From an uncultured Saprospiraceae bacterium (GTDB taxonomy: Bacteria; Bacteroidota; Bacteroidia; Chitinophagales; Saprospiraceae), in the NCBI GenBank assembly GCA_937929835.1, contig CALFUU010000170.1, forward strand, positions 1-64,000: a stretch of DNA of 64,000 bases, given 5' to 3'. Under the pieces are notes generated by a model. It was not told the DNA's origin and ran no database searches. It saw only the letters and a list, made by a program, of their open reading frames with translations. Positions 44,946 to 54,900 of the stretch are shown here, piece by piece. The position numbers and the translations under genes are program-made. Numbering within the stretch: position 1 is the first letter of the stretch; each line of letters opens with the position of its first letter.

Positions 44946-45209
44946 CTAGTTGACTGTATAATTAGCCGCATAATAGGTATGAACTGCAGGCGTGGTGGCA
45001 CTAAGATTGTCGTCGTGCCGCGTGACACTCTGGATCTTTTTTTCATTTTGGTCCTGGTTGTAGAGCTTATCTACACATACGGTAAATCCACAAAAACCAA
45101 AAAAGAAGATAAATGTGAGGAAGATGAATTCTTTGAATCCTAGCGAATAGGAAGCATCCTGATCCTCCAATAATCCGCTTTGCGCAGAAGTATCTACAGT
45201 ATTGAGCAT
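44946..45209 (-). CDS. Small single-pass membrane protein
   Basis: 87 residues, ATG start. A Phe-rich membrane helix (FIFLTFIFFFGFCGFTV) lies at about 28-46, with hydrophilic ends. No family is recognised. It is 56 bases upstream of the PspC-like gene on the same strand and probably in the same transcript. Confidence 0.6.
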   Translation of the reverse strand: MLNTVDTSAQSGLLEDQDASYSLGFKEFIFLTFIFFFGFCGFTVCVDKLYNQDQNEKKIQSVTRHDDNLSATTPAVHTYYAANYTVN

Positions 45210-45366
45210 AAATCGATAATTGGGTTAAAATGAAGATTAGAATTGGGATCTAATCTCGAATCCAAATGTAGGCTAAATACTACTGTTATGAAATAGATAA
45301 GGAAATATTATCTGATGTAACTTGCTGATTATGAATTACATATGTCATTTAACAATATGTAACGCC

Positions 45367-46170
45367 TTATTCCTTAATACCCTTAAGCTCAAATACCAAA
45401 GGAATATTGGTACCGTTTACTTCAAAAATATATTCGTCCTCGGCTCGTTTTCCTTTGCCACCAAAGAGATCATAAGGAGAGTAATCATACTCTTGGAACC
45501 TCGTAATACTTAGTCCTTGGTCGATCAATGCGGTCATAAGATCTCCAATAGAGTGTTGCCAGAAATACTCCTTGAGCTTGATATCGGCAGACTTATCAGC
45601 ATAAGTGCCTTGCTCTTCCTCTACATAGGGTTCTCCATTATTAAAATATCTGTAGTCAATCTGCTTGGTATCCCAATCAAACATATACATACAGGGATGA
45701 AATTCCACCATATAAAAAGTGCCTCCTGGCTTAAGCCGCTTCACTAATTGCTCAGCCCACCGCTTGAGGTCTGGTAGCCAACCGATAACCCCATAAGAGG
45801 TAAAGACTATGTCATAGGTATCCATCAGATGTTGGTCTAGTGCATAGACGTTGCTACAGAGAAACTCTGCGTCGAGCCCCAATTCTTTGTTAAGCTGAGT
45901 GGCCGTATCTATAGCGACAGGAGATAAGTCGATGCCTGTACACTGCGCCCCCATACGTTGTAGTGAGAGGGTATCCTGCCCAAAATGACATTGGCTATGC
46001 AAGAGGCTCTTGCCAGGTAACTGAGGTAAGCCGGCCAGCTCTATTTGCTTGAGACTCGTAGCTCCATTAACAAAGGCATTTTGATTGTAAAAGGCACTTT
46101 TGAGGTGTATTCGCGTCTTAGCATCCCAAAGGGCCGCATTTGTCTTAAAGTATTCTTGCTCTTTACTCAT
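45367..46170 (-). CDS. Class I SAM-dependent methyltransferase
   Basis: 267 residues. The SAM-binding loop region (LLHSQCHFGQDTLSLQRMG) replaces the usual ExGxGxG with HSQCHFGQD, a form seen in a Bacteroidota and actinobacterial methyltransferase subfamily. It is followed by CTGIDLSPVAI and a conserved YDIVFTSYGVIGWL motif IV. The acceptor is unknown. It is divergent from DUF3467, with only 34 bases between starts. Confidence 0.9.
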   Translation of the reverse strand: MSKEQEYFKTNAALWDAKTRIHLKSAFYNQNAFVNGATSLKQIELAGLPQLPGKSLLHSQCHFGQDTLSLQRMGAQCTGIDLSPVAIDTATQLNKELGLDAEFLCSNVYALDQHLMDTYDIVFTSYGVIGWLPDLKRWAEQLVKRLKPGGTFYMVEFHPCMYMFDWDTKQIDYRYFNNGEPYVEEEQGTYADKSADIKLKEYFWQHSIGDLMTALIDQGLSITRFQEYDYSPYDLFGGKGKRAEDEYIFEVNGTNIPLVFELKGIKE

Positions 46171-46179
46171 AGTGTTGCC

Positions 46180-46187
46180 TACCTTTG
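46180..46187 (+). promoter_or_regulatory. -7 element (TACCTTTG) of the DUF3467 gene
   Basis: TACCTTTG fits TAnnTTTG and lies 18 bases before the ATG at 46205. Its position fixes that ATG as the start and excludes in-frame upstream codons that overlap the methyltransferase gene. Confidence 0.6.
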
Positions 46188-46204
46188 GAGCTAAAGTATA
46201 TACA

Positions 46205-46522
46205 ATGCCAGAAGAAAAGAAAAAACCAGGAAATCAGGTCAATATAGAGTTGCCAGAGAATGTAGCAGAAGGGGTATATGCCAATCTTGCGATCATCTCT
46301 CACTCGCAATCAGAGTTTGTAGTTGATTTTATCAGACTGGTCCCCAATGTTCCTAAGGCTAAAGTGAAGTCTAGAGTGATCTTGACACCTCAGCACGCTA
46401 AGCGACTGCTCGGCGCCTTACAAGATAATGTTGTCAAATTCGAAAAGCAATTTGGCCCTATCACTGTAGCTAAAAAGGACCCTTACCCACCAATGAACTT
46501 TACACCTACAGCACAAGCGTAG
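46205..46522 (+). CDS. DUF3467 family protein
   Basis: 105 residues from the ATG at 46205; a longer frame starting at 46100 overlaps the divergent gene and lies ahead of the promoter element. The domain is clear from YANLAIISHSQSEFVVDFIR and VILTPQHAKRLLGALQDN. DUF3467 is widespread and highly expressed in Bacteroidota but has no known function. A perfect terminator follows. Confidence 0.93.
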   Translation: MPEEKKKPGNQVNIELPENVAEGVYANLAIISHSQSEFVVDFIRLVPNVPKAKVKSRVILTPQHAKRLLGALQDNVVKFEKQFGPITVAKKDPYPPMNFTPTAQA

Positions 46523-46540
46523 GTCGCCAATACAAATGAA

Positions 46541-46571
46541 AAGATCCCGACGCGAGTCGGGATCTTCTTTT
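46541..46571 (+). terminator. Rho-independent terminator after the DUF3467 gene
   Basis: A perfect 11-base stem AAGATCCCGAC/GTCGGGATCTT with a GCGA tetraloop and a short T-run. It may also end the convergent lipoprotein gene. Confidence 0.92.
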
Positions 46572-46586
46572 TCTAAATTTTGACTT

Positions 46587-47762
46587 CTAGATTCTAAGAT
46601 CGTGTAAGGCTGTAATAAAATCACCTTTCAGTAAGTCAGTAGCATCGTTAATCAATACCAAATCAGAAGGGAAGGGCTCAGAATAACTTCTAAGTCTAGG
46701 ATGATCATGTTTGCATAAGGCTTTTTTATCTCCTCGATAGCTTGTCGCATAATCCTCAAAAATGGCCTCCACTTCTAGATGCTTATGACTGATCACAGAT
46801 TCTGTGTTCGCGTCTATCAGCTTCATTCTACCTGCTACTGTTGCCCACTTTTTTCTGTAGACTTCTGTAACCTCTGCTCTCAGGTTTTTGAATTTGTCAA
46901 TTTTTACTTTGTTGCCAGAGCTGTCTATGATGGCTCTACCACTGTTGTCTTTAGCATATGTCCATCCATCCTTGACTTGCCGCTCATCGGTATGTCGAGA
47001 GACCGTTTCTCTTTCGGGACTCAGGTCGATATGGTTGAGCTCTAAGAGGGCTACATAATCCATTTCAAAATCTGGTGCAGTATGCAGGTGGAATCTCCTC
47101 CAATTACCATTAGCTCTACTTAAGTCTAGAGACAATAACTGATCCTCTGTATGTGTGGGAATCAAGGTTGGGATCTCATTGACGACATCTATTAGGATGT
47201 TAACAATGCCCAGCTCTTGAGCTTCACGTCTTAGGAGAGGGGTGTCTCGGTAGTCTAACTTATATCTGGAGACAGTCCCCAAAATATCGTAAGCTCTTCT
47301 TGCGAGATACGGATCATCTTCGAGTTTGGAAAGTGCTAAAGTTTCTGCGCCTTTATTGTAATAATAATCTGCAGCTCCTGCTATAGCCTCAGCTTTGATT
47401 GCGTAGGTGTCGACCATATCGAAGCTCGCATTGTAACCATCCTTGCTGACTAGCGGTAGGAAGGGTGTGATACGTCTTTGGCGATAGTGCATCGTTTCTG
47501 CAAGTTCTACGATCTCATCCCAGTGCTCCGGATTGTTGGTGGCATTAAGGTAGGAGATGTGCTCGAGGTCTCTTTGTGTAAGCTTATAGAAGGCTTCTTC
47601 TAGCGCTTTGACATGTTCTGTTTTCTTTTTCTTCTTGCCAGCTAGTTTTTCTGTAGCGTAGACGATGGCTTGGTTGTACTCTCCGCGTTCCATCATTCTC
47701 TCGAGTTTTCTACAAGAACCGAAACTTGTCAGGAGGATCATTGTGTAGAGTAATGTTTTCAT
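46587..47762 (-). CDS. Lipoprotein with TPR-like N-terminal half, unknown function
   Basis: 391 residues from the ATG at 47762; a TTG two codons upstream is less likely. A lipoprotein signal with lipobox FGSC (Cys17) is followed by RKLERMMERGEYNQAIVYA, typical of a helical repeat, up to about residue 190. The C-terminal half is a mixed region with no recognised domain. It lies 262 bases downstream of lptC on the same strand, consistent with an envelope role. No family name is given. Confidence 0.78.
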   Translation of the reverse strand: MKTLLYTMILLTSFGSCRKLERMMERGEYNQAIVYATEKLAGKKKKKTEHVKALEEAFYKLTQRDLEHISYLNATNNPEHWDEIVELAETMHYRQRRITPFLPLVSKDGYNASFDMVDTYAIKAEAIAGAADYYYNKGAETLALSKLEDDPYLARRAYDILGTVSRYKLDYRDTPLLRREAQELGIVNILIDVVNEIPTLIPTHTEDQLLSLDLSRANGNWRRFHLHTAPDFEMDYVALLELNHIDLSPERETVSRHTDERQVKDGWTYAKDNSGRAIIDSSGNKVKIDKFKNLRAEVTEVYRKKWATVAGRMKLIDANTESVISHKHLEVEAIFEDYATSYRGDKKALCKHDHPRLRSYSEPFPSDLVLINDATDLLKGDFITALHDLRI

Positions 47763-48024
47763 AGTCAAGATTTTTTACTGGTGAACAATAGAGTGTTGTA
47801 CACTTGTGAGGGTAAGAAGTTCCTTGACGTTACAATTTTAAGTGACTTTGGAGAAGGTTTAACAGAGAGTGTTAGGGGAGTGTTAGGAGAGAGGACTTAA
47901 ATAGAAAATGAGTCAGAGCATATAACTGAAGAGCCCTCTAGATGAGCTCTACAATAAACTGAATTAATGACGCCACTAATATCTATATATTTCCAGTATG
48001 GGAAGTGTTGTCTGAATTATTGAA

Positions 48025-48621
48025 TTAGTTTTCCAAATCTGACACCAACTCATCCACGTTCTTGATAGCAGAAAATTTTCTCTTGATCTCAAACCTTGAA
48101 AATTCTTGATCCGCCTTAAAGCCATAACCAAAGCTGGTGTCGCCTTTGGTGGGTTGTGAGATTTTGACAGGTCTGCTGGTATAGACTTCTTCGGCTTCTT
48201 CATCCCAGACGAGCTCATCCGTTTCTAGTTTGTCATCTTTTTTGTTGTAGAGGACGACGTTTCTTTCGACAAATATTTTCTTTTCCTTGTCTTTGCGGAG
48301 GGCATAGTCTGCAACCAACCAAGAGGTCACTTTTTTGGATGGAGAAAGAAATTCTACTTTTAAGCCTTCAGGAAATTCGTCATAGGAAGCACCTTTGTCA
48401 GAGTAGCGAATCATAACGGGGCTATAGATTCTTACCTTGACTTCGGCAGAGTCGCTGTAGATGATTTCTACGTTGAGTGCCTTCTCTTCTTGGTATTGAC
48501 TCTGAGAAACAATTCTATTGACGTCTTTAATATCATTGGTGCAAGCAGACAGCAAGGTTAGGAACAATAAAGTGCCTATAGTTAGAATAAAAGGAAATAG
48601 TGTTTTGTGGTTGGTACGCAT
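48025..48621 (-). CDS. lptC: LPS export ABC transporter periplasmic protein LptC
   Basis: 198 residues. An N-terminal hydrophobic segment ends in a lipobox (LLSAC, Cys27), then the beta-jellyroll LptC core: NVEIIYSDSAEVKVRIYSP and WLVADYALRKDKEKKIFVE. LptC hands lipopolysaccharide from LptBFG to LptA across the periplasm. Its start codon overlaps the stop codon of the upstream surface protein gene (TAATG), so translation is coupled. Confidence 0.9.
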   Translation of the reverse strand: MRTNHKTLFPFILTIGTLLFLTLLSACTNDIKDVNRIVSQSQYQEEKALNVEIIYSDSAEVKVRIYSPVMIRYSDKGASYDEFPEGLKVEFLSPSKKVTSWLVADYALRKDKEKKIFVERNVVLYNKKDDKLETDELVWDEEAEEVYTSRPVKISQPTKGDTSFGYGFKADQEFSRFEIKRKFSAIKNVDELVSDLEN

Positions 48622-50795
48622 TATCTAAATATCGTCACGTCTCCTGCAAAAGACTCTACGACGTCATCTATAAATAATACTTCGACATACCACACATAGA
48701 CTCCTGGATTTACAAATTGTGTGCCCCGCCCGCTGTTGCGACCAAAGCTTCCATCCCATCCCACAGTCATTTCGTTATTGGCATCTAGCGTGATGTCACT
48801 TCCTTTAAATATTTCACTGCCCCATCTGTCATAGATGGCAAATTCTTGTACGATAGAAACTTGTCTTCCAAATCCCAGTCTGAAAACACTGTTATCATCT
48901 CCACTTGTCGGCGTGATAATATTTGGAGAATAGATAGGCCTGACGATATTGGTTCGGACAGTAACTTGATCTGTAGCTGTACAGCCTCGCTCGTCAGTGA
49001 CAGTCACAGTGTAAGTTTGTGTGCCTGGCGATAATACAACCGGATCTGGACAGTCTATCGTATCAGAATCGAGACAGTCTAGCCCATCGATAGGATCCCA
49101 CGCATAAGTGAACTCGGTAAATGGAGAATCTACAGTCACATTTAAAGTATCTTCAAAACCTAAGTCGACTTCTACATCAAAGCCTGCATCGACGCCAAGT
49201 GGTTCTGGTTCAGGTATCGTGACTTCAAAGGTGTCTAGGCATCCTTTGATGTCTTGTACCAGTACAGTAAAATCTCCTGAGCCCAATCCACCTATAGATG
49301 GGTTAGGAACAAAGATGCCTGGTGGATTAGCTGGGGATACGTTGTAGGTGAACTCAGGATTTCCTCCAGAGGTCACATTGTAGGTCAATACCCCTTCTTC
49401 TTCACCCGGACAGACATTGCCTGTTATGTCTACATCAAGTACTGGAGGCTCAAAGTCTTCGCAGCAAGCACCTACTCTGATGCTCAGGATTTCAGTGACG
49501 ATACAACCACTCTCACTTTCGACAATTAGCGTTGCAGATTTATCACCAAAAGATTCGTAGGTAACAAGATGTGGCCCAGGACCGGTTGCTGTAAGCGGTA
49601 TAGCGCCAGCTCCAAAGTTCCAAGTATGGGATACAATACCATCCAAGGAAGAGCTCATAGATAAATCCGTGAATTCAATTACCTTATCACAAGCTAATGT
49701 GTCTCCAATCGGATTGAGCGAAAAGTCAGCCTCTGGTCCCTCAAATGTTCCTGTGCCACCCCAATCAATGCTAAACCCTTGGCCTGTCGGACTGAAGTTC
49801 ATTATTACAAGAGCATAGGATACGCCGACCTCCATATTAATGGAAGAAACAAAGTTGTCATCATCACCACCTTGACATTGGTTGCAACCTGGAAACTCTT
49901 CAGTATCAGTGCTGTCATCTCTAAGTCCTGTCGGACCATCGCAGGTCATCCATACGTCAAAATTGCAACCAGCTGTCTCTCCACTAGCCATACACCTCAA
50001 CATTTCTTTATTGGCACAGTCATCTAAGCCGCTAGGTAGTTCGAATAGAGCAAAATCTAAATCATCCGACGGTCTGCCTATTGGACTATTATTAGGAGTA
50101 AGTGTAAATGTTAATGACCCTGCATCTTTACAAGTCCATCTGTACCAAGAAGATCTAAATTCTCTATCAAGACATTCTCCCGCGAAGGCATCTAATTCTG
50201 TATCATCGTCTCCTGCATCATTTGTGAAGTCTACTTGAAACGGGTCTTTATTGCAGAGAATAACACCTTCTGGACAGTCAGAATTGGGGCTAGGGACAGG
50301 TACAAAGTTGTCGATACATATTTGCATACTTCCTTCCCGCACAGTTTCTACATAGAGGTAATATCTATCTCCGATTGTCAGATTAGACACACTAAATTCT
50401 GTTACTTCTAGACTATTGCTCGGAGAACAATCTTGATAAACAAAGCCTGCGGGGGACGTGCAACTACCATTAAATAAGACGGCTCTCGGACTTTGGCAAG
50501 TACCTGTCTGCGAGTCACACGTCAATGTGATCAGTGCTCCTGGCTGCTCAGGAAAAAATATAAACCAGATGCCATTGGAATAGTCTATTTGCACACATTG
50601 ATCTATAGCCATTTGTCCCTCAGAAGGAGGATTGATGATATCTGATGTGGCATCAGTATTACTAAATTCAAAAGGATCTGAGCAGAAGTTGTCAGTTGTG
50701 GGAATAGCTATAGCACCGAGACAGTCATCATTTATAGGTTGTGCCCATAATTGTGTAGCAATCAGGATAGATAGAAGGATAAAATAGATTCTCAT
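48621..50795 (-). CDS. T9SS type B (gliding motility-associated C-terminal) surface protein
   Basis: 724 residues. A signal peptide (~1-18, ending LWAQ) is followed by two Cys-rich beta modules (~20-350; each begins with a DDC or SDCPEG motif), a PKD-type domain (~355-440; HTWNFGAG) and a SprB-like repeat (~445-540). A final ~95-residue type B sorting domain follows (NIITPTSGDDNSVF, FAIYDRWGSEIF, GVYVWYVEV). Type B substrates are exported by T9SS and include gliding adhesins. The stop overlaps the lptC start by one base, an unusual coupling of a surface adhesin with LPS export. Confidence 0.9.
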   Translation of the reverse strand: MRIYFILLSILIATQLWAQPINDDCLGAIAIPTTDNFCSDPFEFSNTDATSDIINPPSEGQMAIDQCVQIDYSNGIWFIFFPEQPGALITLTCDSQTGTCQSPRAVLFNGSCTSPAGFVYQDCSPSNSLEVTEFSVSNLTIGDRYYLYVETVREGSMQICIDNFVPVPSPNSDCPEGVILCNKDPFQVDFTNDAGDDDTELDAFAGECLDREFRSSWYRWTCKDAGSLTFTLTPNNSPIGRPSDDLDFALFELPSGLDDCANKEMLRCMASGETAGCNFDVWMTCDGPTGLRDDSTDTEEFPGCNQCQGGDDDNFVSSINMEVGVSYALVIMNFSPTGQGFSIDWGGTGTFEGPEADFSLNPIGDTLACDKVIEFTDLSMSSSLDGIVSHTWNFGAGAIPLTATGPGPHLVTYESFGDKSATLIVESESGCIVTEILSIRVGACCEDFEPPVLDVDITGNVCPGEEEGVLTYNVTSGGNPEFTYNVSPANPPGIFVPNPSIGGLGSGDFTVLVQDIKGCLDTFEVTIPEPEPLGVDAGFDVEVDLGFEDTLNVTVDSPFTEFTYAWDPIDGLDCLDSDTIDCPDPVVLSPGTQTYTVTVTDERGCTATDQVTVRTNIVRPIYSPNIITPTSGDDNSVFRLGFGRQVSIVQEFAIYDRWGSEIFKGSDITLDANNEMTVGWDGSFGRNSGRGTQFVNPGVYVWYVEVLFIDDVVESFAGDVTIFR

Positions 50796-50992
50796 AGGCT
50801 ATAAACAGTTCCTAGGGGTTATTGATCTATGATTAAGACATTAAAAATAGGGAGTTCGTTGCCATTCCCAATCTTTAATATCTCCAATATTAACTTAAAG
50901 TTGCCCCGAGAAATTTGATAATAGGTAATATGGGGTCATATTTAGTACATATTTAAGCTCAAACTGCGTCCATTAGTCAATTACACTAGATA

Positions 50993-51676
50993 ATGCTCTA
51001 CCTCGTCCCCACACCTATCGGTAATCTAGAAGATATCACCTTGAGAGCTCTCAGAGTGCTTAGAGAAGTAGATCTTATCCTTGCAGAGGACACCAGAGTG
51101 ACCAAGAGATTGCTCAGTAAATACGATATCACTACCTCCTTGACGGCTTTTCATAGCCATAATGAGCATAAGCGGGTGGATAAGATTGTCGAGGAGCTCT
51201 CCGCTGGTAAAAATATAGCCTTGGTGAGCGATGCGGGTTCTCCGGGCATCTCTGATCCTGGGTTTCTCTTGACTCGGGCGGCTTTGGCAGAAGGAGTAGA
51301 GCTGACGAGTCTTCCCGGCCCTACGGCACTGATCCCAGCTATCGTAATGTCGGGCATCCCTTGTGATCGGTTTCACTTTGAGGGTTTCCTACCACAGAAA
51401 AAGGGTAAGTTGACCCGTATCAAATATTTACTAGATCTCGGCAATCCCTTTATCCTATATGAGTCTCCGCATCGGGTCATCAAGACCTTAATCAGAATAA
51501 AGGAGGTACATACAGAAAAAGGGCAAGAGACTGTGATAAAAGCCTGTGTCGTCAGAGAAATATCTAAGCTACACGAAGAATGTATTAGAGGGACTATAGA
51601 CGAGGTCATCTCTGCTCTAGAGGCCAAGCCGTCCGTAAAAGGTGAGATTGTCATTATAGTAGACACCAAGGCTTAA
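50993..51676 (+). CDS. rsmI: 16S rRNA (cytidine(1402)-2'-O)-methyltransferase
   Basis: 227 residues. All RsmI hallmarks are present: LVPTPIGNLEDIT at the start, AEDTRVTKRLL, ALVSDAGSPGISDPG and FEGFLPQKKG. It methylates C1402 of 16S rRNA in the ribosome decoding centre. A second, divergent homolog lies at 31.0-31.6 kb. Stand-alone gene. Confidence 0.96.
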   Translation: MLYLVPTPIGNLEDITLRALRVLREVDLILAEDTRVTKRLLSKYDITTSLTAFHSHNEHKRVDKIVEELSAGKNIALVSDAGSPGISDPGFLLTRAALAEGVELTSLPGPTALIPAIVMSGIPCDRFHFEGFLPQKKGKLTRIKYLLDLGNPFILYESPHRVIKTLIRIKEVHTEKGQETVIKACVVREISKLHEECIRGTIDEVISALEAKPSVKGEIVIIVDTKA

Positions 51677-51902
51677 TCCACTCCATTACCCTGTCTATAT
51701 GTCTAGTCCTACTTGTTTCTCAAAAAGGTTTACAATAACCTATACCATTTTTGGCAATTGTATTGACTAGGACATCAAGACCTTTCCCTGTCGTATACAG
51801 AGCGTAGCTGACCAACCCTCGTTAGCTAATTGACGTAATAGGAAGTGTGCTTCTGCTATGAGGCATAAAAGAAACGTATCACTTACTTACAAGAACATTA
51901 CA

Positions 51903-54900
51903 ATGAAATTTTGTACGCAAATTCTCTTTTTTAGTTTATTGAGCTTGATTGGTGTGGCGCAGAGTGTAGACCTACAAAGGGAAGCGGAGCTTATGCCAGA
52001 ATTGTACTCCATTTCAGGAGATGCTTTTTTAGAAGAGTTGAGCAATGGAGACTTACAACTAAGACTCTCTAGCAACTTTACAACTCCAGCAGGTCCAGAT
52101 GTCAGAATTATTCTTAATAGTTCTGTGTCCGGTTCAGGTGGTGTAGAGATTGTCAATCTTTCATCTATTGGACACTTCAATGGTGAGTTGACTGTACCTG
52201 TTCCTTCTTCCGTTGATATTGAAGATTATGATTTCATCGTTTTCTTTTGTGTTGCTTTTAATCAATTGTGGGCCTCAGGAGAGTTTGGTGATACAATTAT
52301 TCTAGGTGGTGGCGGGCCTACTTGTGAGGTGAGTGAGGTCGAGAATGCTAGTGGCTCTAACGTTGTAGATATCTGTCCCTCAGATAATAATAGCGATGTC
52401 ATTGAGTTCGAAAATTCTCTGAATATCTCTGCGGGTAGCGAGTATGCTTATCTTATTACGGACGCCAATCAAATACTGCAAGAAGTTGTCTTAGATGACG
52501 AATATGACTTTGAAGGATCTTCTACCTCGACGCAACGTGTATATGGCATCCATTACGCAGGTATACTTAATAGTGCAATAGGTAGTAATAGAATGAATAC
52601 GACTGCAACAGATTGCTTTGAACATTCTAATAACAGCGACTTTATTACGATAACAAAGAATGCTTGTTTTGAGTGTGAAGAAAGTGATGTTCTCAATGAT
52701 AATGGGCCCAATACTATTGATATCTGTCCGTCAGATAATATTGACGACATCATAGAATTCGACAATACTCTCAATGTAGATGACGAAGACGAATATGTGT
52801 ATCTCATCACAGATGAAAATGAAATATTACAAGAGGTCATTTTTGACGACAATTATAATTTTGAAGGGACGAGCAGTGACGAGCAGAGAGTTTATGGAAT
52901 GCACTACGAGGGCACCATCTCCGAAGCTATAGGAAGTCACAGATTAGCGACAACAGCGAGTGGTTGTGAGGAGCATTCTTCTGATAATGTTTTCATCACA
53001 ATAACCAAAAATGCTTGTATTCCAGCATTCGTTTGTATGACGAGTGGGACCTCTGCTCTCGGTGGTACAAATCTCATAGATGTCTGCCCTAATGACGGAT
53101 CATCAGATATTGTCTCTTTAGATAATACACTCAATCTAACACCAGGTGCCAACTATGCGTACTTGATTACAGATGCAAATGAGATCTTACAAGAGGTGGT
53201 GTTCACTACGGCCTATAACTTTGAGGGTTCTACTCTCGATGAGCAACGTGTCTATGGTGTTCACTATGATGGTATCCTTGTGCCAGCAGTTGGTAGCCAT
53301 AGAGTGATGACAACAGCAAGTGGTTGTGCTGAACATTCTTCTGCATCAACTTTCTTGACGGTAACTAAAAATGCTTGTATTCCCGCCTTTGTATGTCAGT
53401 CCAGTTCTACATCTACAATAGGAGGTGTCAGTACTTTTGATATCTGTCCTAATGATGGCTCTTCTGATATACTTTCTTTGACGAATAGTATAAATGTAGC
53501 ACCAGGTGTCAACTATGCATATCTGATTACAGATGCTAATGAGATCTTACAAGAGGTGGTGTTCACTACGGCGTATAATTTTGAAGGCTCTACTTTAGAA
53601 GAACAACGTGTCTATGGTGTTCACTATGATGGTATACTTATTCCTGCGGTAGGCAGTGTGCGGACGATGACGACAGCCTCAGGTTGTGTAGAACATTCAT
53701 CGAGTACTGCTTTTGTGACAGTGACTAAAAATGCTTGCGTACCAGCCTTCGTATGTGATTCCAGTCAAACATCCACAACTGGAAACGTTACCCAAGTGAA
53801 TATCTGTCCTTCAGATGGCAATTCAGATATTATCTCTTTTCAAAATAGTCTCAACACTGCAGCAGGTGTTAACTATGCCTACTTGATAACAGATGCCAAC
53901 CAGATTCTACAAGAAGTAGTAACAGGATCATCATTTAATTTTGAAGGAACAAGTAATGCAACACAACGCGTCTATGGCGTACACTTTGACGGAAATTTAA
54001 TTCCTCAGATAGGGCAGAACAGAATGATGACGACGGCAACAGAATGCCATATGCACTCAAGTGCTACAAGTTTCCTTTCTATAATTAAGGATGCTTGTCC
54101 GCCAGTCTTTAACTGTCTGGCGAGTACTGTGGCTTCTACTGCAGGTAGTGCGCTGGCTATTTGTGCTGGTGATGGCACGTCAGATCTGGTGACTTTCACA
54201 AATAATATAGGTGCACCAGCGGGTCAGAATTATGTTTACCTTCTAACAAATACCAATGACATACTGTTAGAGGTGATCAGTTCTGGAAGTTATGACTTTG
54301 AGCAAGCTACTGAGGGGCAGCTAAGAGTGTACGGTGTCCACTTCAGTGGTAACCTACAGCCTCAGATAGGATTGAATAGATTAGCGACTTCGTCGACAGA
54401 ATGTTTTTCTCATTCTAGTGCCAATCAATTTGTAACCGTAACGACGACTGATTGTGCGGTGCCTTTTGAGTGTGTCATAAGTACAGTAGGTGTTAGTGGA
54501 CAAGGGAGTACCCTAGATATCTGTCCAGCAGATGGTGTTGACGATGTCGTCACCTTTGTTAATAACTTGTCTTTGGCGCCCGGAGAGAATTATGTGTATC
54601 TCCTAACAGATGAGAATGAAATACTACAAGAAGTTGTCAGTTCTTCTAGCTATAATTTCGAAGGTAGTTCTTCGAGTCAGCAACGAGTGTATGGCTTACA
54701 CTATAGCGGTCAGCTAGATATTAGGGTAGGTGCACCTCGTAGAATGACAACCTCTAGTGATTGCTTTGCACATTCATCTCCGACACAGTTTGTTACCATC
54801 ACGAAGAATGCTTGCCCACCACCATTCGAGTGTATAACAAGCTTCACAGCGACAACCAACTGGGAGTCATCTACAGACCTATGTCCTTCTGATGGTCAAG

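Noticed and set aside
46100-46204. N-terminal extension of the DUF3467 frame
   Set aside because: Overlaps the divergent methyltransferase gene and lies ahead of the TACCTTTG promoter element.
47863-47892. Short direct repeat GAGTGTTAGG around 47.87 kb
   Set aside because: Only two short imperfect copies; likely chance.
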